Shown piece after piece: positions 32,148 through 41,316 of a DNA stretch of 64,000 nucleotides. Source of the stretch: Desulfotomaculum copahuensis (GTDB lineage Bacteria; Bacillota; Desulfotomaculia; Desulfotomaculales; Desulfovirgulaceae); contig NZ_LYVF01000013.1 of NCBI RefSeq assembly GCF_001655685.1, positions 124,001 to 188,000 on the forward strand, read 5' to 3'. A program made the translations under genes and the position numbers. The notes below the pieces were generated by a model that was given only the letters and a program-made list of their open reading frames with translations, had not been told where the DNA came from and did not search any database. Within the stretch, counting starts at the first letter, position 1. The number at the start of each line of letters is the position of its first letter.

Positions 32148-34457
32148 TCAGTCCCTGTGCTGCCGCCGCTCCCGGACAAAAACGCTCCCCTCCCGGGACT
32201 TGGCGTATTTTTTCAATCCGGCGGCGACCCGGGCCAGTTCCTCCGGACCGGCGTACTGCCCGGGCCGGCAATCAATCAGCGCCAGGGAAATGGTCATCAG
32301 GGGCAGCTGCACCGGCCGGCCCTGCCGGTCACAGGTATCAATGAAGCCCTTTTCCCTGTCCTCCGGATCGTAAAGTGAGGTAATCAACCGGTCGAATTCT
32401 GCAATGACGCCCCGGCAGACTTCCTCCGCCGCTTCCGTCACGGTGACGATAATGAAATCATCCCCGCCGATGTGTCCGACCAGGTCACCGGGCCGGCCTG
32501 AACGGGCCACCGTTTCCACCATGATATCAGCGGTCAGCTTGATCGCCTGGTCCCCCCGTTCAAACCCGTAGCGATCGTTGAAGCTTTTGAAGTGGTCCAG
32601 GTCGGAGTAGATCACGCTGAAGGGCCGGCCCTCACCCAGCCGGTTGAGTAATTCGGCGTCGATCTGGCGGTTGCCCGGCAGACCGGTCAACGGATTGGCA
32701 AAGCGCGCCGTTTCCACCTGCAGGCTGGTGATTGCGTCCAGCAGCTGACGCACGGAAACCAGCCCCAGGTAAGCGCGGTTTCTGGTCACGATAATGGAGT
32801 CGTACACTTTCAGATCCGGACGGCCCATGGCCGCCTGGCTGACCACCTCCACCGGGGAGTCGTCCTCCACCGTCAGCGGCCGGGCATCCATGACCAGCGA
32901 AACGGGACGCTCGTGGTAAATGGCAAAACCGAACTGCGTGCCGAGCTGGTTGAAAAGCTTGTCCCGCATGACCAGACCGACCGGCGCACCGGCATCGTCC
33001 AGCACGGCCACCCCTTCCACCCGGGGATGTTCGGTGAAGAAATCAACCAGTTCCCGGGTCATGGTGCCGGCATGGACGGCGGCCCCGGAACTGGGTATGC
33101 TGCCCACCGGCACCATCCCCCCCGGACGGAAGCGCTGGCTGGTAACTTCGGCCGGACACGCCAAATGGCGGACGGCCGCCGGTGAAAGCGCCGGGGGCGG
33201 ACAGGCCGGCCGGGCCAGGAAAAATCCCTGCCCCAGGGGTATGCCGATTTTGCGCAGGCGGGTCAATTCCTCACTGTTTTCAATTCCCTCGGCGATTACC
33301 CGGCTGCCTGTTTTTTCGGCAAAGGTAAGGAATGTTTCGACCAGAATGCGTTTGACCGGATTCTGATCCAGTTCCCGGATCAGCGAAAGATCCAGCTTGA
33401 TGTATTCCGGCTGCAGTTCGGCCACCGCCTGCAGGCTGGAATAACCGGAACCGGCGTCATCCACCGCCACTTTGAAACCGTGCCGGCGGTAAGTTTCCAG
33501 GGAACGTTGAAAAGCCTGGAAATTCTCAATACCCGTCCTTTCCGTGATTTCCAGCACCAGCCGTTCCGGTCTGATCCCCAGTTCGTCCAGGCGGGCGTTG
33601 ATTTCGTCCGGGTGGAAGGCGGGGTCGTAGATGATCTGGGGACTGATATTCAGAAAAAGCACCTGTTTCCGCCATTCACCGGTCCACCCGGCCAGCGCCT
33701 TTTCCCGCATGATTTTTTCCAGAGTATACAACTGGTTGTTCTTTTCGGCAAAAGCCAAAAGGTTGAGGGGATTGGCGAAAAAAGAGTCCTCCGGACCCCG
33801 GCTCAAGGCTTCGTAACCGAATATACGCCCTGAATCCAGCGCCACCACCGGCTGATAAACCACGCGGATGTCCCGGTCCGCCAACAGTGCGCTGAATCTT
33901 TGCCGCCGTTCCACTTCCAGCACGTTCAGCTCTCCCTTGGCCACCCGCACTGCCTCTTTATAGGCGTTATAGTGGGCTTTTTCCGGATTTTCCTTTTCCG
34001 GCATGATTACGCTGTAACCGACGTGAAAATTGAGCGTAAAGGGCACGGGACGGGCGCACTGCCGGTTCAACTCCACCAGCAGCCGCTCACTGACCTGCGC
34101 CGCCAGGCGGGCCAGTTCCGCAACCGGAGGCTGCGTCCGGCCGGGCGAATGAAAATAAATCACCAGATCATCACCCCAGCGACGGTACTCCAAAAAAGAG
34201 TACGGCCCGGGCAGGAAGGCCGCCCGGGTCCGGACCAGGCGGTCCAAGGCGGCCAGCACCTGCCGGCAGTACAGACCGCCGTAGATCTGTTCGGTAAGCT
34301 GGAATTCCTCTATGTCCAGGTAAATAATCCCCACCCACTGATCGCGCTGCAACAATTCCGGTATGCGGGAAGACACGGACAGGCCGGCGTAACTCCACCG
34401 GGGCAGGTTCAGTTTATCAAAAAGTTGTGCCACCTTGATGCCAATGCCGGTAATCAT
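32148..34457 (-). CDS. Multidomain c-di-GMP protein: degenerate GGDEF-EAL-CBS-GGDEF
   Basis: 769 aa. Residues 1-185 are a degenerate GGDEF domain (RWGDDLVIYF replaces the active site). The EAL phosphodiesterase domain (about 190-435) keeps the catalytic set: EAL at 216-218, NIS, EITER, DDAGSG, YIKLDL and AEGIEN. Two CBS repeats follow (about 470-590). A C-terminal GGDEF (about 600-760) has an intact GGDDF motif. It should both make and break c-di-GMP, with the CBS pair as a possible nucleotide sensor. No membrane segment. It is convergent with pstB and stands alone. Confidence 0.9.
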   Translation of the reverse strand: MITGIGIKVAQLFDKLNLPRWSYAGLSVSSRIPELLQRDQWVGIIYLDIEEFQLTEQIYGGLYCRQVLAALDRLVRTRAAFLPGPYSFLEYRRWGDDLVIYFHSPGRTQPPVAELARLAAQVSERLLVELNRQCARPVPFTLNFHVGYSVIMPEKENPEKAHYNAYKEAVRVAKGELNVLEVERRQRFSALLADRDIRVVYQPVVALDSGRIFGYEALSRGPEDSFFANPLNLLAFAEKNNQLYTLEKIMREKALAGWTGEWRKQVLFLNISPQIIYDPAFHPDEINARLDELGIRPERLVLEITERTGIENFQAFQRSLETYRRHGFKVAVDDAGSGYSSLQAVAELQPEYIKLDLSLIRELDQNPVKRILVETFLTFAEKTGSRVIAEGIENSEELTRLRKIGIPLGQGFFLARPACPPPALSPAAVRHLACPAEVTSQRFRPGGMVPVGSIPSSGAAVHAGTMTRELVDFFTEHPRVEGVAVLDDAGAPVGLVMRDKLFNQLGTQFGFAIYHERPVSLVMDARPLTVEDDSPVEVVSQAAMGRPDLKVYDSIIVTRNRAYLGLVSVRQLLDAITSLQVETARFANPLTGLPGNRQIDAELLNRLGEGRPFSVIYSDLDHFKSFNDRYGFERGDQAIKLTADIMVETVARSGRPGDLVGHIGGDDFIIVTVTEAAEEVCRGVIAEFDRLITSLYDPEDREKGFIDTCDRQGRPVQLPLMTISLALIDCRPGQYAGPEELARVAAGLKKYAKSREGSVFVRERRQHRD

Positions 34458-34626
34458 AAGCTCACTCCCGGTGCGGAAAAATAAAAAGCAGCCTTGCCGC
34501 TCTTATTTTATCAGGGAATTGTTAAGTCGTTGTTATTTAGATTTTAATTTTCCGGCGGCACGTCAGTGAGGCCCTTGCGGTGGCGGTTTTCAGATCAGCA
34601 AGGGCAAACGGTTATCCTTACCGGCG

Positions 34627-35472
34627 TCAATTCCGGCCCCAGCGGTCGAGGCGGTCCAAAACGGGAATTCCGGCAATGAAAGCGGTGAGGGAATATTTTT
34701 CGGCAAAAAGATGCAAGGCGACCAGAAGCCCCAGGTAAACCAGCTTCACCGGCGCCGGCAGCACCCAGACCGCGGCCAGGCCGAGGACCGCTCCCAGGGC
34801 GTTGGCCCCGGTGTCGCCCATCATCGCTTGCGCGTGCAGGTCCACTTTGAGGTAAGCCAGCAGGCTGCCGGCCACAAGCAGGACGAAAAACAGCTCCGGT
34901 TTGCCCCAACCGGCCGCCAGGAGCAAAACCGCCACCAGCAGAAACCCCTTGCCGGCGCGGCCGGGTCGCAAATCAAGCAGGTTGACGGCATTGACTGAAA
35001 GCACCAGCACCAGCGCATTGACCGGAATCCAAGTCCAGGGGCCGGCGGCGGCCGACAAAAGCAGCGCAATCACGCCGCCGCCTACCGCTTTCAGCGCCCC
35101 GGTGGTCAACCTTCCGCGGCACAGGCTGAGCAGGTGCCCTTTCAGTCCAGTGGTGGTCCGGGACCCCCAGGCATCATCGACCAGACCGAGGCAGGTAAAG
35201 GCCGTCAGCGCAAGCAGAAAAAGCATGGCCGCCGGCTGCAGGACGGCCGGCAACAGAAGATAAAACAGTGCCACGCCGCCCACCCCGCTGAGGGCGAAAA
35301 CCATGCCCACCCCGAGGGGAATGCAGTCACCGCGGAAATTGGGCCGCACAAAACCGGCCCCGGCAATCACGTGCATCATGCCGGGTAAAAGCAAACGGGT
35401 GAACATCGCCCCGGTCAGCGCGGCCAGCGCCAGCGCCACGGGAAAAGGCAAAACAGTAAACATATTTAACAA
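34627..35472 (-). CDS. MraY/WecA-like undecaprenyl-phosphate sugar-phosphotransferase
   Basis: 281 aa polytopic membrane protein of the glycosyltransferase-4 family. The Mg-binding LVDDAWG near 100, NAVNLLDLRPG near 163 and MMGDTGANALGAVLG near 217 are the family signatures. It lacks the length of true MraY (about 320). Last gene of the steA-steB-GT2-GT4 group. The donor and product are unknown; the group hints at envelope or spore glycan work. The first start (TTG, 35472) and the ATG at 35463 are both possible. Confidence 0.8.
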   Translation of the reverse strand: MLNMFTVLPFPVALALAALTGAMFTRLLLPGMMHVIAGAGFVRPNFRGDCIPLGVGMVFALSGVGGVALFYLLLPAVLQPAAMLFLLALTAFTCLGLVDDAWGSRTTTGLKGHLLSLCRGRLTTGALKAVGGGVIALLLSAAAGPWTWIPVNALVLVLSVNAVNLLDLRPGRAGKGFLLVAVLLLAAGWGKPELFFVLLVAGSLLAYLKVDLHAQAMMGDTGANALGAVLGLAAVWVLPAPVKLVYLGLLVALHLFAEKYSLTAFIAGIPVLDRLDRWGRN

Positions 35473-35511
35473 GGGCTTCTCCGACCTCCGGCCTCCAACT
35501 TCCGACTTCCG

Positions 35512-36180
35512 TTACCCCCGCCACGCCCCGGCCAGCGTACGCAATACGTGGCCGAACTGGCGTCCCCGGTGCACAAAACCGGCCCAGTCCCGGCCGGTCT
35601 CCTGATGGGTCATATTCACCGGCACCTCAAGCACTTTAAAACCCAGCCGGGCGGCCTTGATGGTCAGGGCCACCTCCACGCCGTAGCCCGGGGCAAAGGG
35701 GAGCAGGCGCTCCAGGACGCGGCGGGTCACCGCCCGCTGCCCGGAAAGGGGGGATTCCATCTGCAGGCCGGTGTAGCAGCGGATGCCTGCGCGGGCCAAC
35801 CCCTTGACCAGGCCGAAGCCACCCCGGCGCCCGGCGCGGGGAAAACGGGCCACGGTCATGTCCGCCGCTCCCCGCAATATGGGCGGCAAAAGCTTGATGC
35901 CTTCGGCGGCGCTGGCCCCCAAATCCGCATCCAGCAGCAAAATCACATCGCCGCGGCAGACCGCCGCCCCATGGTTCAGCGCTCCGCCCTTGCCCAGGTT
36001 GAAGGGCAGGGAGTAAATCCGGGCGCCGGCCGCCCGGACCGCTGCAGCCGTTTCGTCGGTGGAGCCGTCATCGACCACCAGTATTTCGCTGATTCCCGGA
36101 ATGGAAAACACCGCCCGCACGGTGTCCCCGATCCGGGCCGCTTCATTGTGGGCGGGAATTAGCGCGGTTATTTCCGGCAT
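35512..36180 (-). CDS. Family 2 glycosyltransferase
   Basis: 222 aa GT-A fold enzyme, cytosolic. ALIPAHNEAARIGDTVRAV is the nucleotide-sugar binding start, VVDDGSTDETAAAVRAAG follows, and LLLDADLGA is the DxD motif. FNLGKGGALNHGAAV is typical of dolichyl/undecaprenyl-P mannosyl- or glucosyl-transferase relatives. It overlaps steB by 38 bp and so is translationally tied to it. Confidence 0.88.
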   Translation of the reverse strand: MPEITALIPAHNEAARIGDTVRAVFSIPGISEILVVDDGSTDETAAAVRAAGARIYSLPFNLGKGGALNHGAAVCRGDVILLLDADLGASAAEGIKLLPPILRGAADMTVARFPRAGRRGGFGLVKGLARAGIRCYTGLQMESPLSGQRAVTRRVLERLLPFAPGYGVEVALTIKAARLGFKVLEVPVNMTHQETGRDWAGFVHRGRQFGHVLRTLAGAWRG

Positions 36181-37063
36181 TTTCCGCTCCCCCTCCCGGA
36201 TTCAAATCCGGCAGCAATTTCTGGGCGGTGGATTTGACCCCGTAGTGTCCGGGCTGGCCGTCCATGGCCAGCACCAGGGCCAGACGCCCCGGCGCGGTGT
36301 CGATGTTGTCCACCGTGCTGATGCGTTTTTTTTCATAATCCGGCATGTAGGAATACTGTGCGCCGGTCTCCTCCACGCCGAAAACAGCAATCTTGCTGCC
36401 CAGGAAGTAATCGATCATCGGCAGGTCCAGGATGCCGGACCGGGCCATCTCGCGATCCTGACTGCCGCCCATGATGATCACCCCGTCGAGGGGCACGCCG
36501 TAATCACCGCTGCTTTTCAAAAGTCCGGCCCCGGTCAGCGCGTTGATCACCGTCTGATTGTCGCCGGCGACAATTCCCCGTGCCGTTTCCCGGGCCATCC
36601 GGGTTACCAGATCGTTGCCGCCGAGGTTGCCCCAGCCCAGCTGTTTTTCCAGCTCCGCCTTCTGCGGCGCATCAAAGCCGTTGATCACCGTGGTCACCGA
36701 AGTCACCACCGCTCCGGCGTCATGCAGGAGGGAGGCCAGATCATCGGAAAAACCGTAGCTGTTTGTTTCTACAATAGCCACCCGGTAACCGTTCAGGCGG
36801 CCGGCCACCAGTGCCGGAAGCACCTGCTTCTCAAACTGTTTTTGAATGTTGTTGTCGATCTCCAGGGAATTGGCCCGTGCCTGCACGGTTTCATTTTTCT
36901 GGCGCAACTGCTCCATCTGCACCTGCAGTTTGTCGGTTAACTGCTTTTGCTGCCGGACCAGGGCGTCATTGCCCAAAAGCGTACTGCCTACCAGGATGCC
37001 GATGCCCAGGGCCAGAAATACGGCCACCAGGGAGACGATATGGTAGCGCAGGTCGATAATCAC
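36143..37063 (-). CDS. steB: SteB/MctB-like membrane protein
   Basis: 306 aa from the GTG at 37063 (GGGGTGA upstream). One N-terminal membrane helix (IIDLRYHIVSLVAVFLALGIGILVGS) is the conserved start of the SteB/MctB (copper-transporter-named) family. It is followed by a coiled coil (about 35-75, QQKQLTDKLQVQMEQLRQKNE) and an external alpha/beta domain. In Corynebacteria SteB works with SteA at the division site. The steA-steB pair is kept here. Confidence 0.8.
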   Translation of the reverse strand: MIIDLRYHIVSLVAVFLALGIGILVGSTLLGNDALVRQQKQLTDKLQVQMEQLRQKNETVQARANSLEIDNNIQKQFEKQVLPALVAGRLNGYRVAIVETNSYGFSDDLASLLHDAGAVVTSVTTVINGFDAPQKAELEKQLGWGNLGGNDLVTRMARETARGIVAGDNQTVINALTGAGLLKSSGDYGVPLDGVIIMGGSQDREMARSGILDLPMIDYFLGSKIAVFGVEETGAQYSYMPDYEKKRISTVDNIDTAPGRLALVLAMDGQPGHYGVKSTAQKLLPDLNPGGGAENAGNNRANSRPQ

Positions 37064-37089
37064 TGAATCACCCCGCACAATAACGCAAG

Positions 37090-38208
37090 TTAGATGCCCA
37101 AAAAGAGCCGGAACTGGATGATCAGCAGGCGGAGCAACTCCCTGGTGGCGGGGGAGACGAAAACAACCGCGCCGGCCGGTAAAAGCGCGGCCAGCACGAT
37201 TTGCGCCAGATAACGTGCTTTAATCCGGTTGCGGTACAATTTGCTGACGCCTTTGGCATCCACCAGAATGGAACCCACTTTCATCCGCACCAGAAAAGTG
37301 CTGGCCATACCCTGCCGCCCCTTTTCCAGAAAATCCTCCACACTGGAATGGGCGCCCACCGCCACGATCAATTCCGCCCCCCCGTCGAAAGCGAGCAGCA
37401 TGGCGATGTCCTCACTGGTACCGGGAGCGGCGAATATTTCCGCCGGCAGGCCCAGTTTGCGGATCCGCTGCAGGCCGGGGGCGCGGCCGTCCGGATAGGC
37501 GTGAACCACCAGTTCGGCCCCGCACTTCAAGGTTTCGTCCATGACGCTGTCCATATCGCCCACAATCAGATCCGGGCGGTAACCGCATTCGACCAGGGCG
37601 TCGGCGCCGCCGTCAACTCCCACCAGCACCGGCTCAATTTCATTGATGTAAGATTTGATCGTGTTCAGATCTTCTTTGTAATTCTGGCCGCGGACCACAA
37701 TCAGGGCGTGGCGGCCGTGAAAAGAATTTTTCAGCCGGGGCAGCCGGTAGTCCCCGGCCACCAGGCACATTTCACGGCGGGCGTGTTCCATTGTGTTTTC
37801 AACAAAACGGGAAAGCACCGGACCCATGTTCCGGCTTGCGGCGTTCATCTGCCGGCGGATTTCCACATCCGTCAATACCTTCCCGCGGGCCAGTTCCCGC
37901 CGGTTCAGATAAATTACCCCGTCCCTGATTTCAACTTCCGCCCCTTCCGGCAAAGCCATCACATCCGGACCGGCGTTGTCGACCAGGGGAATGCCGGCCT
38001 GCACCAGGGTGAGCGGACCGGCATTGGGGTAGCGCGCGCTTAAAGAAGGAGAGGCGTTGATGACAGCCCGTACCCGGCCGGCGATCAGTGAATGCGCCGC
38101 CACATCGTCCAGTTCGGCGTGGTCGATGACGGCAATTTCATGCGGCAACAGCCGTTTGACCAGGTTTTTGGTACGACTGTCCACCCGGACCGTGCCTTTC
38201 ACGTACAT
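37090..38208 (-). CDS. steA: SteA-like division/cytokinetic-ring protein
   Basis: 372 aa with a thiamin-pyrophosphokinase-type catalytic domain (DGGADALVECGYRPDLIVGDMDS) between about 185 and 300. An N-terminal SteA-type region and a C-terminal hydrophobic pair (IVLAALLPAGAVVFV and LLIIQFRLFLGI) flank it. Actinobacterial SteA localises to the septum. In Firmicutes the gene sits near spo0A/spoIVB as here. First gene of the steA-steB-GT2-GT4 run, 27 bp before steB. Confidence 0.85.
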   Translation of the reverse strand: MYVKGTVRVDSRTKNLVKRLLPHEIAVIDHAELDDVAAHSLIAGRVRAVINASPSLSARYPNAGPLTLVQAGIPLVDNAGPDVMALPEGAEVEIRDGVIYLNRRELARGKVLTDVEIRRQMNAASRNMGPVLSRFVENTMEHARREMCLVAGDYRLPRLKNSFHGRHALIVVRGQNYKEDLNTIKSYINEIEPVLVGVDGGADALVECGYRPDLIVGDMDSVMDETLKCGAELVVHAYPDGRAPGLQRIRKLGLPAEIFAAPGTSEDIAMLLAFDGGAELIVAVGAHSSVEDFLEKGRQGMASTFLVRMKVGSILVDAKGVSKLYRNRIKARYLAQIVLAALLPAGAVVFVSPATRELLRLLIIQFRLFLGI

Positions 38209-38367
38209 GCGCTCACCGCCTTAACATGTCCCTAACATTTTACAGTTTTTGTGGTTGCGAGTCAAGAAGACAGCATACTGCAGTCAGTAAATAAACCCCG
38301 CCATCCCTCATAGATGCTGGTATACATAAAAGTTTTTCAGTACAATTGCAGCCCCGGCTTCACATTT

Positions 38368-38398
38368 TAAAAAAACCTGACTATGTCAGGTCTTTTTA
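38368..38398 (-). terminator. Rho-independent terminator after spo0A
   Basis: ACCTGAC-TAT-GTCAGGT with A-runs on one side and T-runs on the other, so it can act in both directions. It lies about 20 bp past the spo0A stop and ahead of steA. Confidence 0.85.
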
Positions 38399-38418
38399 AA
38401 CTTCCGTCTTGATTCTTT

Positions 38419-39189
38419 TTAGCTGACTTTTGCCTCTATTCTGAGCTTGTCCGCCACCATGGCAATAAACTCCGAATTGGTCGGTTTGCCCCGTTCCAGG
38501 TTGATTGTATAACCGAAAAATTTTGTCATCATTTCTATATTGCCACGATCCCAGGCCAGTTCAATGGCGTGCCTGATCGCCCGCTCCACCCGGCTGGGCG
38601 TGGTTTGATATTTTTGTGCGATCATCGGGTAAAGTTCCTTGGTTACCGCACCCAGCAGGTTTACTTCGCCAATAACGGCCAGGATGGAATCGCGCAGGTA
38701 ATGGTAGCCTTTAATATGGGCGGGCACGCCCATTTCATGAATGATATTGGTCACCGCCACATCAAGGTTGCGCGGCTTGACCGGGGAAATATACTGTGCA
38801 ACATTCACCCCGTCTGAAAGTTGCCGGATTCGTGTCCCAAGCACGTTAAAATCAAACGGTTTTAAAATATAATAATCGGCCCCCAATTCCACTGCACGTT
38901 GGGTAACACTTTCCTGGCCAAAAGCCGTGAGCATAATCACCTTGGGGCGGTGGGAAATGACCCCTGTGGCCAGTTTTTCCAACACGCCGATCCCGTCGAG
39001 ATGGGGCATGATTATATCCAGTACTATAACATCGGGCATATGTTGTTCAATTAGTTCCAATGCTTCCAAACCATTAAGCGCAATACCGCAAAGTTGGAAG
39101 TCTTCTTGCTGATTGATATATTCTTTCAGTAATTCACAAAACTCCCGGTTATCATCAGAAATCAACACCTTAACGGCCTTTCTCACCAT
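38419..39189 (-). CDS. spo0A: Sporulation master regulator Spo0A
   Basis: 256 aa from the ATG at 39189, which follows GGAGG by 10 nt. Nineteen upstream in-frame codons read through the leader and are not part of the family. The receiver domain (1-125) has acidic pair SDDN, phospho-Asp58 in [10 protein letters not shown] and Lys in YYILKPFDF. The SpoA DNA-binding domain (about 145-256) shows [34 protein letters not shown] and [17 protein letters not shown]. It follows spoIVB in the universal order. A sigma-H promoter is predicted just upstream. Confidence 0.97.
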   Translation of the reverse strand: MVRKAVKVLISDDNREFCELLKEYINQQEDFQLCGIALNGLEALELIEQHMPDVIVLDIIMPHLDGIGVLEKLATGVISHRPKVIMLTAFGQESVTQRAVELGADYYILKPFDFNVLGTRIRQLSDGVNVAQYISPVKPRNLDVAVTNIIHEMGVPAHIKGYHYLRDSILAVIGEVNLLGAVTKELYPMIAQKYQTTPSRVERAIRHAIELAWDRGNIEMMTKFFGYTINLERGKPTNSEFIAMVADKLRIEAKVS

Positions 39190-39249
39190 TAATATCCCGC
39201 CTCCTAAATCTTTTATCTTTTTTTTATAACCGGTATTTATATCCAATTG

Positions 39250-39276
39250 ATTCGACGGGCAGAAAAAAACTCCTGC
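39250..39276 (-). promoter_or_regulatory. Sigma-H-type promoter of spo0A
   Basis: On the minus strand GCAGGAGTT (39276-39268), 11 bp, then GTCGAAT (39256-39250). The consensus is RnAGGAwWW-N11/12-RnnGAAT; one -35 base differs. The predicted start is about 60 nt before the ATG. CGTCGAA within it is also one base off a 0A box (TGTCGAA). The -35 lies inside the spoIVB terminator stem. Confidence 0.65.
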
Positions 39277-39286
39277 AAGCAGGAGT
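39263..39286 (-). terminator. Rho-independent terminator after spoIVB
   Basis: On the minus strand ACTCCTGC-TT-GCAGGAGT is followed by a run of T. It ends spoIVB transcription and overlaps the predicted spo0A promoter. Confidence 0.85.
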
Positions 39287-39369
39287 AAAATTATTTAAAA
39301 AAAACCATATTTCCCCCGATCTGACACATTAACTGCTTTAAGTCGCGATAGGTCGAAAATACTAAGCAT

Positions 39370-40704
39370 TTAAGCGGCTTTTCTTGGTTTTTCGATATCT
39401 GCCGGACCCGGCAGCAAGCCCGCCTCCAGCAACATCCATTCGGCCTGTACACCGTAGCCGCGGGCCGGATCATTGACAAAAACGTGTGTTACCGCGCCGG
39501 CAAACTTCCCGTCCTGAATAATCGGGCTGCCGCTCATGCCTTGAATAATGCCGCCAGCGGCCTGCAGCAAACGGGGATCGGTGACCCGGATGACCATCCC
39601 CTTGCCGTCGGGACGGGCTTGTGGCATGACCTGCACAATTTCGATGCGGAAGCGTTCAATTTTGTTTTCGTGCAAAACGGTGAGGATTTCCGCCGGCCCG
39701 CGTTTTACCTGGTAGGCCAGGGCCACCGGTACCGGTTGCCGGTAATACGGATTGCTCAACGGTTTTTCCAACGTCCCAAAAATGCCGAAGGTTGTGTTCT
39801 TTTCAATGTTGCCCTTCATCCCTTCGCCGCGGAACAAACCGACTTTTTCCCCCGGCCGGCCGCGCCGGCCCGGGTGAATTCCCTGTACGGCGGCCTGCAC
39901 TATGCTGCCGTTAATCAGATCAATTTTTTTACTGGTATTCAAGTCAGCGATCACATGGCCAAGCGCACCGTATTTCCGCGCCTCCGGGTCGTAAAAGGTG
40001 AGTGTGCCTACACCGGCCGCACTTTCCCGGATATACAGGCCGATGCAGTAACGCCCGGTTTCCGGGCAAAGCACCGGCTGCACAGTGGTGTTGAAAACTT
40101 TCGTCCCCCGCCTGACTTCCAACAGCACCGGTTTTCCACCGGCGCCGCAGCGGCTGATTTCATCCCGGAGCTGGCGGTCGCTGTTCACCGGACGGCCGTT
40201 GATCCCCAGAATCACATCACCGCTGGCAATCCCGGCACGGGAAGCCGGGCACACTTTTGTCCCCGACCGGTCCTGCACCGCAGTCAGACCAGCCACGATC
40301 ACCCCGCGTGCGTGCAACAGCACTCCGATCGAATGGCCGCCGGGGATCACCCGTTTGACCGGTACCACATTGACCACCGTGTGGTGCAGGGGGAAAAGTC
40401 CGAGCAGGCGGTACTGCATATCCAGACGTCCGGGCACACCCGCCACTGGAACCGCCTTGCCCGGTATTAATTCCCCCCCGGTGATCTTTTTGCCTTCGGG
40501 AGTGAGCAAATCAAGTTCGCTGTGAATTTTCATCTGCAGCCAGCGGGGCGGTGAATACTGTTCCGGAATCAACGGATCCCCGACAGCAATATATTGATTT
40601 GATGGCATAAAAGCCAAATTGCAGTTCAGGGCAACAAAAAGGTAAAGTATAAACATTACTGCTATAAAAATAGGTGTTTTATGCAACCGTTCCTTTTGCA
40701 GCAA
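39370..40704 (-). CDS. spoIVB: SpoIVB signalling serine peptidase
   Basis: 444 aa, TTG start behind AAAGGAGGAG. One N-terminal membrane helix (IFIAVMFILYLFVALNCNLAF) precedes a PDZ domain (about 110-210). The S55-family peptidase domain keeps His in GALGHVIADLN (H250) and the catalytic Ser in GIIQGMSGSPII (S391). It is made in the forespore and cleaves SpoIVFA to trigger sigma-K processing in the mother cell. Located directly upstream of spo0A as in most spore formers. Confidence 0.96.
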   Translation of the reverse strand: MLQKERLHKTPIFIAVMFILYLFVALNCNLAFMPSNQYIAVGDPLIPEQYSPPRWLQMKIHSELDLLTPEGKKITGGELIPGKAVPVAGVPGRLDMQYRLLGLFPLHHTVVNVVPVKRVIPGGHSIGVLLHARGVIVAGLTAVQDRSGTKVCPASRAGIASGDVILGINGRPVNSDRQLRDEISRCGAGGKPVLLEVRRGTKVFNTTVQPVLCPETGRYCIGLYIRESAAGVGTLTFYDPEARKYGALGHVIADLNTSKKIDLINGSIVQAAVQGIHPGRRGRPGEKVGLFRGEGMKGNIEKNTTFGIFGTLEKPLSNPYYRQPVPVALAYQVKRGPAEILTVLHENKIERFRIEIVQVMPQARPDGKGMVIRVTDPRLLQAAGGIIQGMSGSPIIQDGKFAGAVTHVFVNDPARGYGVQAEWMLLEAGLLPGPADIEKPRKAA

Positions 40705-40903
40705 TATCTCCTCCTTTTACAGTTAATCTCACCTCCGGTTATACTTTGGCCGATATAACATCCAAAACCTTAAAACAAAATTCAAAGCAACCTGATACAA
40801 TCTTTAAAATAACCTTATTAAGTAACGATTATTCCGCCTAAATGTGGCTTCATTTGCCACATGCACAGCTTAAACACACTAAGAGACATTTGTTACTTTT
40901 TCA

Positions 40904-40941
40904 CAATAAAACCGGCTGCAATTAACAGCCGGTTTTATTTT
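40904..40941. terminator. Bidirectional-type terminator between crcB and spoIVB
   Basis: AAAACCGGCTG-CAATTAA-CAGCCGGTTTT with ATTTTA on the plus side and a T-run on the minus side. It lies just past the crcB stop. The remaining ~200 bp to spoIVB should contain its promoter; no clear sigma-G match was found. Confidence 0.85.
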
Positions 40942-40951
40942 ACCTAATTTA

Positions 40952-41314
40952 TTATAGATTTTTGCCGGCAATAACCCCGGCATAAGTCGCTATTAAACCA
41001 ATAATCAAACTGGTCAGGCCATAAATAACGGGCAAGGCATTTTTTTGCTTTCTTAACATGGTCATTATTTCAAGATTTAAAGTTGAAAAAGTGGTAAAGG
41101 AACCGATAAAACCTGTTCCCAGGATCAGCACAATGATTTCCGAGCGGGGATCACTAAAGCGCAGCGACACCAGCAGGCCGAGCAAAAAAGAGCCTGAAAT
41201 ATTCACCAGCATTGTTCCCCACGGATAAGCCGGACGGTTCAAACACCGGCTCAGGTGATAACGGGCCATGGCACCCACCATACCAAACAGGCCGATGAAA
41301 AAAAACTTTTCCAA
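40952..41314 (-). CDS. crcB: Fluoride exporter CrcB/Fluc, copy 1
   Basis: 120 aa with four membrane helices. GMVGAMARYHLSR, PWGTMLVNISGSFLLGLL and GFIGSFTTFSTLNLE carry the conserved Arg, Asn and Phe-box (TTFST) of fluoride channels. Adjacent to a second crcB, so the two may form a heterodimer as in many Gram-positives. Confidence 0.93.
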   Translation of the reverse strand: MEKFFFIGLFGMVGAMARYHLSRCLNRPAYPWGTMLVNISGSFLLGLLVSLRFSDPRSEIIVLILGTGFIGSFTTFSTLNLEIMTMLRKQKNALPVIYGLTSLIIGLIATYAGVIAGKNL

Positions 41315-41316
41315 GC

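Noticed and set aside
40705-40860. Sigma-G promoter for spoIVB
   Set aside because: TGAATT occurs, but no CATACTA-like -10 lies at proper spacing, so no promoter is called.
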